Shown in pieces: positions 10,926 through 21,920 of a DNA stretch of 64,000 nucleotides. Each line of letters opens with the position of its first letter. The first letter of the stretch is position 1. This DNA is from Welwitschia mirabilis (lineage: Eukaryota; Gnetophyta; Gnetopsida; Welwitschiales): NCBI GenBank assembly GCA_051453625.1, contig JBOZIK010000001.1, positions 101,171,936-101,235,935 of the forward strand, read 5' to 3'. The position numbers and the translations under genes were made by a program. The notes beneath the pieces were generated by a model. The model was not told the DNA's origin and searched no databases. It saw only the letters and a program-made list of their open reading frames with translations.

Positions 10926-10942
10926 GATTGTTTTCCCCCTTG
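10926..10942 (-). other. Polypurine tract
   Basis: The minus strand reads CAAGGGGGAAAACAATC directly before TGTTAGGC of the LTR. This position and composition fit a copia plus-strand primer. Confidence 0.55.
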
Positions 10943-12399
10943 AAAAGCACTAAAGAAAAAAAAAAGACACCCTGTACTCTGAAGCCTTTGATCAAAGAAA
11001 TTGATAGTACAAATGTGAACTCAATCGAAAATCTGCCTGAAGTTCTTTCTCAAGGAGTTTAAAGGTCCTATTGTAAAACAACGAACGAGGAAAATACATG
11101 CTGGAGGAGCTAGATTCCATTAATTGATTGATTTCATAAAAGATGTTGCCTCCTTGGATTTCCTCTAATTTTTGAGTGTATCTAGAATAGAGCTGATGAT
11201 TGATTTACCTTAGATCGACTCGAAATAACCACTAATGCAAAACTGGTTAACTTTAATGTTGAAAATGTGCTTTAAATTAACAGTTACAAGCTTCCTAGGC
11301 AATCCATGCAATAGGTTGAGCAACCCATCTCTAAATTGACTATTTAGGTCCAAAGGAAGGCAAGCAAATGACCAAGAAGGGTAGACACATAGCAAGCATT
11401 TTGTCTTATTGGCATGAACATCACACTGTTAACAGGGGTTGACTCATAAAATTGGGCAAGTGCTTCACAAGCTAATATGAACCACATTCATCAATTTAAG
11501 CTAAAAAGCATTTAAAGTAAGCAGAAACAGCTTAAAACTCTGACCTGAACGCAAAAGAAACTCTTCAACATCATCACTGGAACCGTTGACTTTGTAAAAT
11601 TTCAACAATTTCGTCATTTTCAATGGTAACAAAATCAATGAAAGTTGACTTATTATGATCCACCTAAAGTTCTGCTTCTTAGGAAGTGTTCACAAAAATT
11701 TCCCTTAAGCTTGATGATTTAAAAAGTCAATTGTAACTCATCACATTGGATTCGAAGCAATCTCAAAAAAATAATTTCTATCCTAGGTTAATTAAAAAGC
11801 TCAAATCACCTAGCTTGTGTTCCACTTTGGCATCACTGAAACCTAAAAAAAAGCAATGGGTACAAACAACATCTTGCAAGTACATCTTCATGGTCCTCAA
11901 ACTAATCTTCTTAAGTAAGTTCGTAATCAATGAAGAAGACTTACCATCTCTAGAACTTCAGTTGACACTTTTTTGCTTCTTTCTTGTACTAGGCCCATCC
12001 TCTTTGTCATCAAACACTTTCCTCTTACTTAGAGTAGATGCATCTAGAGGTTTAGGAACCTTGAGTGTTCCTCTCCATTGTCAATTGGTACATTGTTTTT
12101 TGTGCAAAGGAGAGACATACAACCTCCACATGGCAAGGATGAACTTCTCACTTGTTGCAAGTGAGCCCCCATGTTGGCAAGAATGACAACTGACAAATTT
12201 TATGTTGGATCTTTCATCCAATGAGTACAACACAGATGCTAATGTAAGAGATACTTCTTTCCTATGCCCCAATTTTGGCAAGAGATTGTATCAAAAAGTG
12301 AAATGAAGCACTCGATAAAATAGGATTAGGGCCATAGCTAGAATATTGTATTTCCATTCTACATTTTTTCCACAAATTGACATGTTACTTGATCTTTAT
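10943..12399. other. No recognisable gene
   Basis: By position it should be the 3' internal part of an element that ends at the polypurine tract 10926-10942, but I could not read any RNase H or other pol motif. An open frame on plus at 11746-12186 (146 codons, Leu/Phe-rich) has no family resemblance that I recognise, and I do not call it a gene. Confidence 0.35.
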
Positions 12400-14216
12400 C
12401 CAAAAGACTTTAAAAAGCACTAACTAAGGTGATGAGGTGATTCTTCACTTCACAATGGAGTCTGGTAGTCTTGGAAATATCATGCGGATTTACCTTTAAC
12501 TCCAACACCATTCACTTCTGTAATAACTATTTTCCTTGTTTTACAAATTTGCCAACTAGTCACATCACTAATGTTGTGTCCTATCAAGTACTTTTCCAAC
12601 TTCACTTCCATTAACAGTCACTTTTGGATTTAATTCCTCCCATATTCACATGCTCCAAGGCCACTTCAAGAAGAGTTGTACAATAGACTCTTAATTAGAT
12701 AGAACCACTTGATGTGGTGTTCATGTTGCTCTTAAGGAGATTATCTCTAGGAAAAATTACCTTCTACACAATTAACGAATTAAATATCTCATTTTTCCCT
12801 AGGATTGGGTCTCTCCAAAACTTAGTTGCCCTTCCACTTAACCATATCTGAAAATGATAATTCCTTTCTTTTTACTGATTGGAGGTAGAATATATTTATT
12901 AAGTTCCTCTCTAGTGTTGCGTAGATGTCTCTAGGTGGGTCTCCCATTCTTGATTTTATCAATTAGTTTCGCTAAAATCCATTAGGCTGAAATCCAACCA
13001 TGTGAAATCTTTTAATAGGTTGGGTCACCAATTGATAATTTTCTTTGTCGTGGACATAGCAAAACTACAGCGTCTAGCAATAGACATTAGGCATAAAGAG
13101 GCTAAGATACATCTCACTTTTCTACATAAAAATATGTTTCAAGTGTAACATCTTTTCAATGTCTTTCCTAGCCGGAATTTCCAAAAGGATATATAGTCCC
13201 ACTGATGGATTAATATGTCAAAATAAACTTCGTTCGAATTTCCCTTGGCAATAACTAGGTGCCTTACAATTTGCCTTTCTAACTTTTCATTCATGTTGTT
13301 GAAATGGATTTTTGATTCACCCCAACTCACTTCCAAACCTATTTATACTGCCATTTGCTCCACATTTCTCTTAATTGCTTTTGTGTCTAAAATGAAGCCT
13401 TCATAATAAACATGGTTTCATTGGCATAATGGTTAAAAAAGATACAAGAAAAAGAGGTCTCCTTGCTTAAGACCCGTTCTAGAGCTATTCGTATAATTAA
13501 CATCCATAGAAAATCTAATAAAACATTGGATAATATTCATACAAAGATTAAAAATTTATTATCAAATCCTTTCTTAATAATAATTTCATAATTTCCCACA
13601 AAGATTGCTAATTCATAAAATCATAAGCCTTAGACATACCATGTTAATTGAATATGGCTTGTTTAGGTCAAATTTCACAAGGTTTGCTTGTTGAAGAATG
13701 TAAATTTCTAATCCACAGCTTTCATATCCTAAAGATCCTATTTTTGAATGAAGAGGAGAAGCACATTAGCGGTTATCTAATTCCATTCTTGTTCCCCTTG
13801 TTTTTTCTCCATGTAAGCAAACACTAGTTAAAATCCCCCATTATGGTTCAGTTGGATTTATTTGCAATACTTCATTAAAAATTTTCATGTTGTCATACAT
13901 GCTTTCGCAGCTATAAAACTTGCTTATGTATAGATCCTTGTCACTATCATAAATCAAAAAGTGCATTTAGGAAGACTCAATAATGTCAATCTTATGTTTA
14001 CTCAGAGCATTTAATCCCCATACTTTGCCCATTACCGTCGAAACACAAGCTCTTCTCCCTTTCCATTGTAATATCCTCTCCTTTGTCTAACTAAGCTTGG
14101 TTTCTTGAAAGAGAACCACATTTATATTATAATCTTTAATGTAATTATTCAAAGTTCTAATTGTGTGCTAGGAATCCAATCCGCTATGTTTCCATATCAT
14201 TATCTTCATAAGAGTT
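12400..14216 (-). pseudogene. L1-type LINE ORF2 (endonuclease, RT, tail), decayed
   Basis: Read on minus in order: MKIMIW, like the usual ORF2 start 'MKIISWNVRGL' (14216); NVVLFQETKLS, the endonuclease 'QETKL' motif (about 14.1 kb); SKAYDF, RT motif A 'DLSKAYD' (about 13.65 kb); RTGLKQGD, the RT 'GLRQGDPLSP' motif (about 13.45 kb); SWGESKIHFNN, which matches 'W.KS.I.F' after RT (13.3 kb); and RATKFWRDPILG, like 'G..TRFW.D.WLG' (12.8 kb). Much of the endonuclease and the N-terminal RT are missing and there are many stops. The 65-codon open frame at 13139-13336 is one surviving piece. Confidence 0.75.
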
Positions 14217-14289
14217 CATATCAACCTTTCTTCCAAGTCTTGTTACAATCTAGTACCTTTTTCATAGTTAGTTGGGATCTATTCACTAT

Positions 14290-14755
14290 ATATTTTGCTA
14301 CCTCTCTACTGGTAAGTTCCTAGTCCAAGGCTTTGAACTACTTATTTGATTTTTTGACACTAAATGCTTTAGATGGGGGCATTTCTCCTAGTCTTTAATT
14401 TTCTTCTTCATTTTTTATCCCGTTGTCTAGCATAGTCCTTTATAAAATCTTTTCACTCTATTGATCATGTACAGTAGAATTATGATACAATTTTTCTTCT
14501 TTATGCTTCCCATTCTCTACAACTTTGCACTAATTCACATCATGGTTAAGATGTTTGGGGAACATCATTGTACTACATTTCTACAAGGTGTGTTTCCATC
14601 CCTTGTAGTCTAAACCCTACATTCCTTTACATTATGTCCATTCTTACCACCAAAATTGCAACTTCTTTTCATCTTTCATTTTTCCACTTTGAACCATCTT
14701 TATTTCTACCAACCTCTATTTGCATTCTTCCATCTTTATGCCCTAGCTTCTATTA
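14290..14755 (-). pseudogene. LINE ORF1 3' end and spacer (copy A)
   Basis: Direct repeat of 15319-15762. On minus it encodes SCNFGGKNGHNVKECR, a CX2CX4HX4C zinc knuckle whose second Cys is Gly, then a stop and about 430 bp before ORF2 at 14216. The Gly is shared with copy B, so it predates the duplication. ORF1 is cut at 14755 by LTR-like sequence. Confidence 0.6.
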
Positions 14756-15218
14756 GGATTGAATGGCACCCTAGAGGGGGGTGAATAAGGTGTTATCAAA
14801 AAATTACAAGATCACTAAAATGAATAAACGACAGCCTTTAGAAAAATTAAGGAAATTGCAGTAGATAAAATTAAAAGGCCCCAAAGAAGAATGCACCACA
14901 AATTTATAGTGGTTCGGCACACAAGCCTACTTCACTCTCAGGCGGTAGTAACAGCCTTCAGCCTCCTAGTTCCTTTAATCTTCACAAATCAATACACCAC
15001 CCTCTAATAAGGGTCTTTAGCATGAATGCAACTATACATCAAGGTAACCTCTGTTACCACTCAATCCTCACCAAGAGCTAAACATAAAATCAGTAATGAT
15101 TGGCTTTTAACGATTGCGTGCCAATGGTGCACTGATCGTCAACGTGTTTTCAACACTCGAATCTTTCATCAAGATAGCTCAGTGAAGTACAAATGAAAGA
15201 GGGGGAAGAAGGGGGCGG
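14756..15218 (-). repeat. Copia LTR fragment inserted in the LINE
   Basis: Starts TAGGATTGAATGGCACCCTA, followed by GAGGGGGGTGAATAAGG. The reverse complement of this is a common 3' end of plant copia LTRs, close to CCTAACA. It interrupts LINE ORF1 copy A on its left; its right end is lost in the gap 15219-15318. Confidence 0.5.
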
Positions 15219-15659
15219 NNNNNNNNNNNNNNNNNNNNNNNNNNNNNNNNNNNNNNNNNNNNNNNNNNNNNNNNNNNNNNNNNNNNNNNNNNNNNNNNNN
15301 NNNNNNNNNNNNNNNNNNCTCTCTATTGCTAAGTTCCCAGTCCGAGGCTTTTAACTACTTATTTGATTTTTCGACATTAAATGCTTTAGATGGGGGCATT
15401 TCTCCTAGTCTTTAATTTTCTTCTTCATTTTTTATCTCCTTGTCTAGCATAGACCTTTATAAAATCTTTTCACTTTATTGATCATTTATATTAGAATTAT
15501 AATACAATTTTTCTTCTTTATCCTTTTCATTCTCCACAACTTTGAACTAATTCACATCATGGTTAAGATGTTTAGGGAACATCATTGTACTACCTTTCTT
15601 ACAAGGCGTCTTTTCATCCCTTGGCGTCTAAGCCCTACATTCTTTTACATTATGTCCAT

Positions 15660-16300
15660 TCTTACCACCGAAATTGCAACCTTTTTTTCATCTTCCGTTT
15701 TTCCACTTTGAACCATCTCTATTTCTGCCATCGTGTATTTGCATTCTTCCATTTTTATGCCCTAGCTTCATATAGTGCCTACAAGGTTTCCCACTAAACA
15801 CACAAGATCTTGGGAAGTGTGTAGTACTAACACAAAACCCACATGAAGCAAGAATGTTTTTGTATTCCATCCTTAGTTCTTGCATTTGACATTTGAACCT
15901 AAATTTCATCATCTCTCTCTGTTTAGTATCTTCGACTTGCATTCATACAAACAGCGTTACAAACACTAGTCCTGATTATGTCATGGTATCTCATACATGC
16001 ATATTAATTCTCTAGATTGTTAGCAAGATTTTTAATCAAACTCTCATTCTATGACTTAATGGGGAACTCAGGAATTCAGGTCTAGATAGTAATTCTTTTA
16101 CTTGGTCCTTATTTGTCCAAAGCCAAATCCCAAGCTCTATGAAACATTGAACCTCTACCTAGCATTGAATCCCTCTCTTCTTCATTCACAAATTGAGCTA
16201 ATATTAATCCTTTTATGAGACCCTAGCCATGTACTTGAATAGTATCCATCCATTTTACTACCAAGCAATCTCTTATTTACTCTAGGTTTTGGGACCAACA
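15660..16300 (-). pseudogene. LINE ORF1: DUF4283-like region and three zinc knuckles
   Basis: On minus a broken frame reads ERDSMLGRGSMFHRAWDLAL and then TWIPEFPI, which recalls the DUF4283 RNA-binding domain of plant LINE ORF1 ('...GPW.F....L.L..W.P'). After an 84-codon open stretch (15942-15688) come CGFCVSTTHFPRSC, a perfect CX2CX4HX4C knuckle; CRHYMKLGHKNGRM, degraded; and CNFGGKNGHNVKEC, second Cys replaced by Gly. Stops lie between the DUF4283-like part and the knuckles. The product would coat LINE RNA. Confidence 0.6.
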
Positions 16301-16819
16301 AATACAAATTTACCCAATAAACAAGACCTGAACTTAGATTTAGTCTATTTACATACCTAACAATAAAAAATCAAAGTGCTCCCCTCCTTGCAAGGATAAG
16401 AAAATGCCTCCATAGTCACAAGGGGTTGGAACATTAAAGCATCCTTCACACAACTAACAACCTTGTACAAAAGTTACCCCTTTGTGGTCTCGTAATCTAC
16501 AGACACAAAACTCAACTCACAGTCCAAGAGCTTTAGACTGCCTCCTCTGAAGTGTAAGCCTTGGGGTTTGCACACTCAAGCTCCCAAATCAATAACTTAT
16601 TAAAATAAATATTGAAATAATCATAATAATTTATACTTGCTTTTGTCCAATTCCTCATTTAGTGTATCTCATTAGCCCTTCAGGAACCACATGACCTTGC
16701 TTTTTAAAGTTTTGTTATTGGTTGTAGATTTAATAGTTATCAAAATGGATGCAACACAAAACAAGTTAAACAAAATGAAAAAAGATGAAAATTTCATAGA
16801 AGATTTACAAGGTTCAACC

Positions 16820-17263
16820 CAACATTTAAAAAGGGCGACATGTCTTGAAAATTAGGTGACATGTGGCCAAAAAATCTCCAAGGTTTATGTCTTTTGTGAG
16901 GCAACATTTTCCCCTGACATTTTTAAAAATTTGGCAACATGTAGCCATGAGTAAAAGTTTGGAACATGTCATGGCCTAAATACAAAATTTCGCACACAGT
17001 GGACAGAACATAGAGAATAAAAAAACTATTTGTGCAGATTTAGGTCATTCATGTGACAAGTGGCTACCAACTCATTTATTCACATCATATGCTTTTTTAA
17101 TTGATTAATTTTAGTTCTTTTTAGCTTATACTATGAGATAAATAATTCCCACATTCTTTACAAACATAATCACCAATATTTTGTGCCAACATAATGACAT
17201 GTCTCCTTGACACAACTTTTTCAAGCTATCAACATAAATTAATTTCCGACATTTACACCATTG
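16820..17263 (-). mobile_element. Small hAT-like non-autonomous element, copy 1
   Basis: 444 bp, flanked by perfect 8-bp duplications GTTCAACC (16812-16819 and 17264-17271). It begins CAACATTTA and ends ACACCATTG, short imperfect inverted ends of the CARTG type. Homologous to 19029-19484 and, inverted, to 30192-30645. It has no coding capacity. The 8-bp duplication with CA...TG ends fits the hAT superfamily. Because the B and C copies share the insertion site, this insertion predates the B/C duplication. Confidence 0.75.
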
Positions 17264-17579
17264 GTTCAACCCATTTCTACCCTATTCCCTCGAGAAAGCA
17301 ATGCAAAGCTCTTATTGGGAACCAAAATCTTTGAAGAATACAAAATACCCATGAAGCACATCACACCAAATCCTCAATGGCTTGACAGAGAAAGAGATTT
17401 AAGGCACAATAGCAAAATTCTAAATACTTCCTACACAACATATTCCCTTTTTAAAGTTGCAATTTGTTTAATAACTTCCNNNNNNNNNNNNNNNNNNNNN
17501 NNNNNNNNNNNNNNNNNNNNNNNNNNNNNNNNNNNNNNNNNNNNNNNNNNNNNNNNNNNNNNNNNNNNNNNNNNNNNNN

Positions 17580-17970
17580 TAACATTCGCCCATCCAGATG
17601 TCCCATTCGAGAAAACTAGACATCCCATATTTTTACTGTTAAAACTAATTGCATCCTGGACGTCTTGGTTTGACAGGTTGGACATCCCCATATATTGGTT
17701 CTGCATTAATCCCAGACATCCCGATTTGACACCCAGAGGTCCCCATACTTTCAGTCAGAATCTATCCCGGACGTCCCGGTTTGACAAGTTGGACATCCAC
17801 ATACTATGAACCCGAGTTTTCTTGGGACGTCCCAATCAGATTTCCTTGGAAAATCTCCAAATTTGATTGATCTCTTCATTTTTGCTACTCTTCGGATGCA
17901 TAGATTCTCAGGAGAGCTCTTATTCATCCTGTTAGGAATTACTTCATCATCATCGAAATTCTTTTATCCA
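17580..17970. repeat. LTR-like fragment with GGACGTCCCGG-type internal repeats
   Basis: Three imperfect units of about 55-60 bp (17650-17810), each with a GGACGTCCCGGTTTGACA-like core followed by a TTGGACATCC-like core. GGACGTCC-rich arrays are common in plant copia LTRs. The fragment interrupts the left part of LINE ORF1 copy C; the left end is lost in the gap 17480-17579. Confidence 0.5.
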
Positions 17971-19700
17971 ATAGCTTCATATAATGCCTATAAGGTTTCC
18001 CACTAAACACACAAGATCTTGTGAAGTGTGTAGTACTAGCACAAAACCCACATGAAGCAAGCATGTTTCGGTACTCCATCTGTAATTCTTGCATTCAACA
18101 TTTGAATATAAATTTCGTCATCTCTATTTGCTTAGTATCTTTGACTTGCATTCACACAAACAACCTTCCAAACACTAGTCTTGATTCTGTAATGGTATCT
18201 CATACATGCATATTAATTCTCTAAATTGTTAGCAAGATTTTTAATAAAACTTTCATTCTATGACATAATGGGAAACTTAGGAATTCAAATCTAGATAGTA
18301 ATTCTTTTACTTGGTCTCTATTTGTCCAAAGCCAAAAACCAAGCTCTACAAAACATTAACCCTCTACCTAGCATTAAGTCCCTCTCTTCTTCATTCACAA
18401 ATTGAGCTAATATTAATCCTTCTATGAGATCCAAGTCATTTACTTGAATAGTATGTATCCATTTTACTACCAAGCAATCTCTCATTTACTCTAGGTTTTG
18501 AGACCACCAAATACAAATTTACCCAATAAACAACACTTGAACTTAGATTTAGTCTATTTACGTACCTAACAATATAAAATCAACGTGCTCTCCTCCCTGC
18601 AAGGATAAGAAAATGCCTCCATAGTCACAAGGGGTTGGAATGTTAAAGCACCCTTCACGCAACTAACAACCTTACCAAAGTTACCCCTTTGTTGCCTAGT
18701 AATCTACAGACACAAAACTAAACTCATAGTCCAAGAGCTTTACACTGCCTCCTCTAAAGTGTGAGTCCTGAGGTTTGCACACTCAAGCTCCCAAATTAAT
18801 AACCTATTAAAAGAAATATTGAAGTAATCATAATAATTTATATTTGCTTTTGTCCAATTCCTCATTAGTGTCTCTCATTAGCCCTTCAAGAACCACATGA
18901 CCTTGCTTTTTAAAATTTTGTTATTGGTTGTAGATTTAATAATTATCAAAATGGATGCAACAACAAAACAAGATAAACAAAATGAAAAAAAAATGAAAAT
19001 TTCACAGAAGATTTAACAAACTTCAACCTGACATTTAAAAAGGGCGACATGTCTCCAAAATTAGGTGACAAGTGGCCCAAAAAAGCTCCAAGACTTATCT
19101 CTTTTGTGAGGCGACATTTTCCCCTAACATTTTCAAAATTTGGAAACATGTAGCCACGATTAAAATTTTGCAACATGTCATGGCTTTAACTCAAAATTTT
19201 GCATATAGTGGACAAAACATAGAAAATAAAAGAAGTGTGAGTGCAAATTTAGGGCATTCATGTGACAAGTGGCCACCAACTCATTCATCACATGATAAGC
19301 TTTTTTAATTAATTAATTTTAGTTCTTTTTAGCTTATACTATTTATAGCTTTTATGAAATAAATAATTCCCACATTCTTCACAAACATAATCACCACTAT
19401 CTTGTGCCGACATGATGACATGTCTCCTTGACACAACTTTTTCAAGCTATCGACATAAATTAATTTCTAACATTTACACCATTGGTTCAACCCCTTTCTA
19501 CCCTGTTTCCCCTGGAAAGCAATGCAAAGCTCTTATTGGCAACCAAAAGCTTTGGGGAATACAAAATACCTATGAAGCACATCACATCAAACCCTCAATG
19601 GCTTGAGAGATATATATAACAAAGAGATTTAAGGTACAATAGCAAAATTCTAAATATCTCCTACCCAACATACTCCCTTTTTGAAGTTGCAGTTTATTTA
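17971..19700 (-). repeat. LINE ORF1 repeat unit (copy C)
   Basis: Direct repeat of 15763-17479, from TAGCTTCATATAATGCC to ATAACTTCC, with scattered substitutions. It keeps the DUF4283-like part of ORF1 (about 18.0-18.5 kb) but has lost the last zinc knuckle to the LTR fragment on its left. It contains the hAT-like element at 19029-19484. Confidence 0.8.
19029..19484 (-). mobile_element. Small hAT-like non-autonomous element, copy 2
   Basis: 456 bp, flanked by CTTCAACC (19021-19028) and GTTCAACC (19485-19492), one mismatch from the duplication around copy 1. It begins TGACATTTA, so the terminal CA has mutated. It sits at the same site as copy 1 because the B/C unit was duplicated with the element inside; it is not an independent insertion. 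Confidence 0.75.
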
Positions 19701-20270
19701 ATAACTTCCCCAAGGTGATTTTATGATCCAATCCATATTTTACACAATGTGAGGTGACAAAAAGAGTATAACAAACAAACATAGAATTTAGTTTCACATT
19801 ACAACATTAATCTCCTACTTTCTTAAAGGACTAGCATTTTTGAACTTTCCACATTAATCCCCCTCTATATTTGTTCTTTTTATATAACATGCTTTTTTCT
19901 CAAATATTTGCATACTCCATCCCTATTTAGATCATTATCATGAGCCTTCTATTAATCGAAGATTCTATCCTGGGCACTTTGGGACTGTCAGTTACATCTT
20001 GTTAATTTTAACCATAGATCCACATAGCCATGGATCTAGAATCATTGGTAGATTAGGCCTATCTAGATCTTTAGAGATGGTTCCAAACAAATCCAAAATT
20101 TTAAAAGGCTGAAAATCTTTAAGTGTTAAGTAAGTATTGAATAATGTTGAACAACTAATCTCGAAAATGCCAAAGAGGTACTAGAAATGCCTATTGCCTT
20201 CTACAAGTCCCACAAGATACAGATTTAGTAGGTGTGTTGACAATAGGCCAAGTTACATAGAATCCACCAA
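19701..20270. other. No recognisable gene
   Basis: A+T-rich bridge between LINE ORF1 copy C and the next duplicated segment. I recognise nothing. Confidence 0.35.
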
Positions 20271-21836
20271 TAATACCATAATTGCTAATAGTGGGTCCAG
20301 GCGGCATCAAGTTACCTTCCAACTCCAATGTATAATGTGGTTACAATCTAGGAGAATCTCCTAAAACAATATAAAAAACCAAAAAAAGGAGGAAAAAGTC
20401 TTCTCAAATCCTTGATTTGTTGGAAATTATATGCTTATTTATCAACACATACACTTTATGCAAAAGTTAATTAGGTAGTGTTCATTCGATCCACCTTGTC
20501 CATGATTTCCACAAATGCATCTTAACATGGAAAACGTGAACAAGTTACTATGATGCAAAAAAAAAAAAAAAAAAGATTGAATAATGCTACAACAATAGAA
20601 TCGCCACTTGCAAGTACTATTTGTTGTGATCATTAGACAAGGGTACTACGGATATCATTTCACTCATTCATCAGATCAATCAAATCAAACCATTGCATAA
20701 AAGTGTCCACTATTCCATCATTCTTCACTACATCTTCCACAGTCTTCAATCATCAGTCCATTTGTGTTCACTACAAAGGCCCATATCCAAGTCCAAAGCC
20801 TCCTAAATGAACTTGGTCAACAACATGTCTTTCATTCAAGTTATCACAAATCTTCCAAAGCCCCTTCAACTCAGCTTAACTCTAACAAAGCATGCTAATT
20901 AAAGAAACTTTCCATAATTTCGCATAGATGAAATGCCACTAGTTTCCAACACATTCTCAAGTTTACCTATTACGACATATCTATGTTTTCATCCATTTAC
21001 AAAAAAGGTACCTACTAGATAGTCCTTAATGGTATTCACCAAAAGTATTGAGTGGTTTATATTGCGCACCCCTATTTGGTGCTTCACTACATGAGATTAG
21101 ACATTATAAATTATGTCCTCTTTATAAGATGGTACATGTTCTCTAGAAAAAGGAATATTGCTTTTTTGACATATGAATAAGGGTTTCTCAAGATCCTTAT
21201 TACAAATTCAGAATACTTGACTACGATCTTTGTAGTTGTAAGTTACACTAACAAAAAATATCTTTATAGAAAGAAAATACCATAATATTTAAGAATTAAG
21301 AAATATATAAATTTGTAATTTAGAGTAGAGTACAAAAGCACAAGTGATAAGCAATCTCCTATTAGATATAGCTCTAGGATTCTTAAATCATATGCAACGG
21401 TGTGAAGGGAAATGGCCTTTCATTAATTGTTTCTTTCGGCATTCCAATAGCCACTCCATATATACCTAGAAGAATTACATCAGCCTCCACCTCACACATG
21501 CAGTCTCTGTTGATGAAGCTCACAACATATGTCAATTTGTCACATACAACTTTGATTTTTTATGTGGGCAACTCAACAAATATGAACAAGAATGCAAATT
21601 ACTATAATCCCAAACGCTCAAACAAATCCTCTAGAACTGTATATTTAAGATCCATTAACAAATTGAGTTGAAGATTCTCTCTTCTTAACTTTTATCTGAA
21701 ATAAGTTTGATTTGACATTATGGTTGCATTTCATGAACATATTTATGGCCTTTACAATTATATGCCACAAATTCTTCATACACATTTGATTTTAATAAAT
21801 GCCCACCACGGCATTGCTTGTGTTCCATCTCCTTGG
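20271..21836. repeat. Duplicated 3' flank of the LINE, copy 1
   Basis: Direct repeat of 26055-27612, starting TAATACCATAATTGC and ending at the LINE target site CCTTCTATTTAGT. That both LINE copies share this outside flank shows segmental duplication after insertion. It holds the decayed coding stretch at 20700-21665 and a poly-A tract near 20557-20574 that is much shorter in the other copy. Confidence 0.85.
20700..21665 (-). pseudogene. Decayed protein-coding stretch of unknown family, copy 1
   Basis: On minus, long open stretches with few stops can be followed: LLMDLKYTVLEDLFERLGL, VSFINRDCMCEVEADVILLG, then KDLEKPLFICQKSNIPFSR, EHVPSYKEDIIYNV and KHRYVVIGKLENVLETS. The same frame is readable in the second copy (26500-27440), including a shared stop after HMI. 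I do not recognise the family. The plus-strand open frame 21402-21671 is its shadow. It could be an old transposase or a captured gene piece. Confidence 0.4.
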
Positions 21837-21849
21837 CCTTCTATTTAGT
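21837..21849. other. LINE target site, left side, copy 1
   Basis: CCTTCTATTTAGT directly left of the poly-T that marks the LINE 3' end. It differs by one base from the CCTTCTACTTAGT duplication around LINE copy 2. Confidence 0.7.
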
Positions 21850-21920
21850 ATTTCTTTTTTTTTTTTTTGTTTGTTTATGGACAAATGATAAAACATATTA
21901 TAAGCTAAAACAAGAGAAGA

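Larger units (their letters stand above)
15319..17479 (-). repeat. LINE ORF1 repeat unit (copy B)
   Basis: 15319-15762 repeats copy A (14290-14755), and 15763-17479 repeats copy C (about 17971-19700). Both ends lie at 100-N gaps. It contains ORF1 (15660-16300) and a hAT-like insertion (16820-17263). Near its right end, minus-strand sequence AAAAAGGGAATATGTTGTG resembles a polypurine tract plus an LTR start, so part of the unit may be LTR-derived. Confidence 0.75.

Noticed and set aside
11746-12186. 146-codon open frame on plus
   Set aside because: No recognisable family, Leu/Phe/Ser-rich, no splice or promoter signals, and it lies in decayed element DNA.
21402-21671. Plus-strand open frame repeated at 27177-27446
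   Set aside because: Conserved because the segment is duplicated; the minus strand gives the longer and more protein-like reading.
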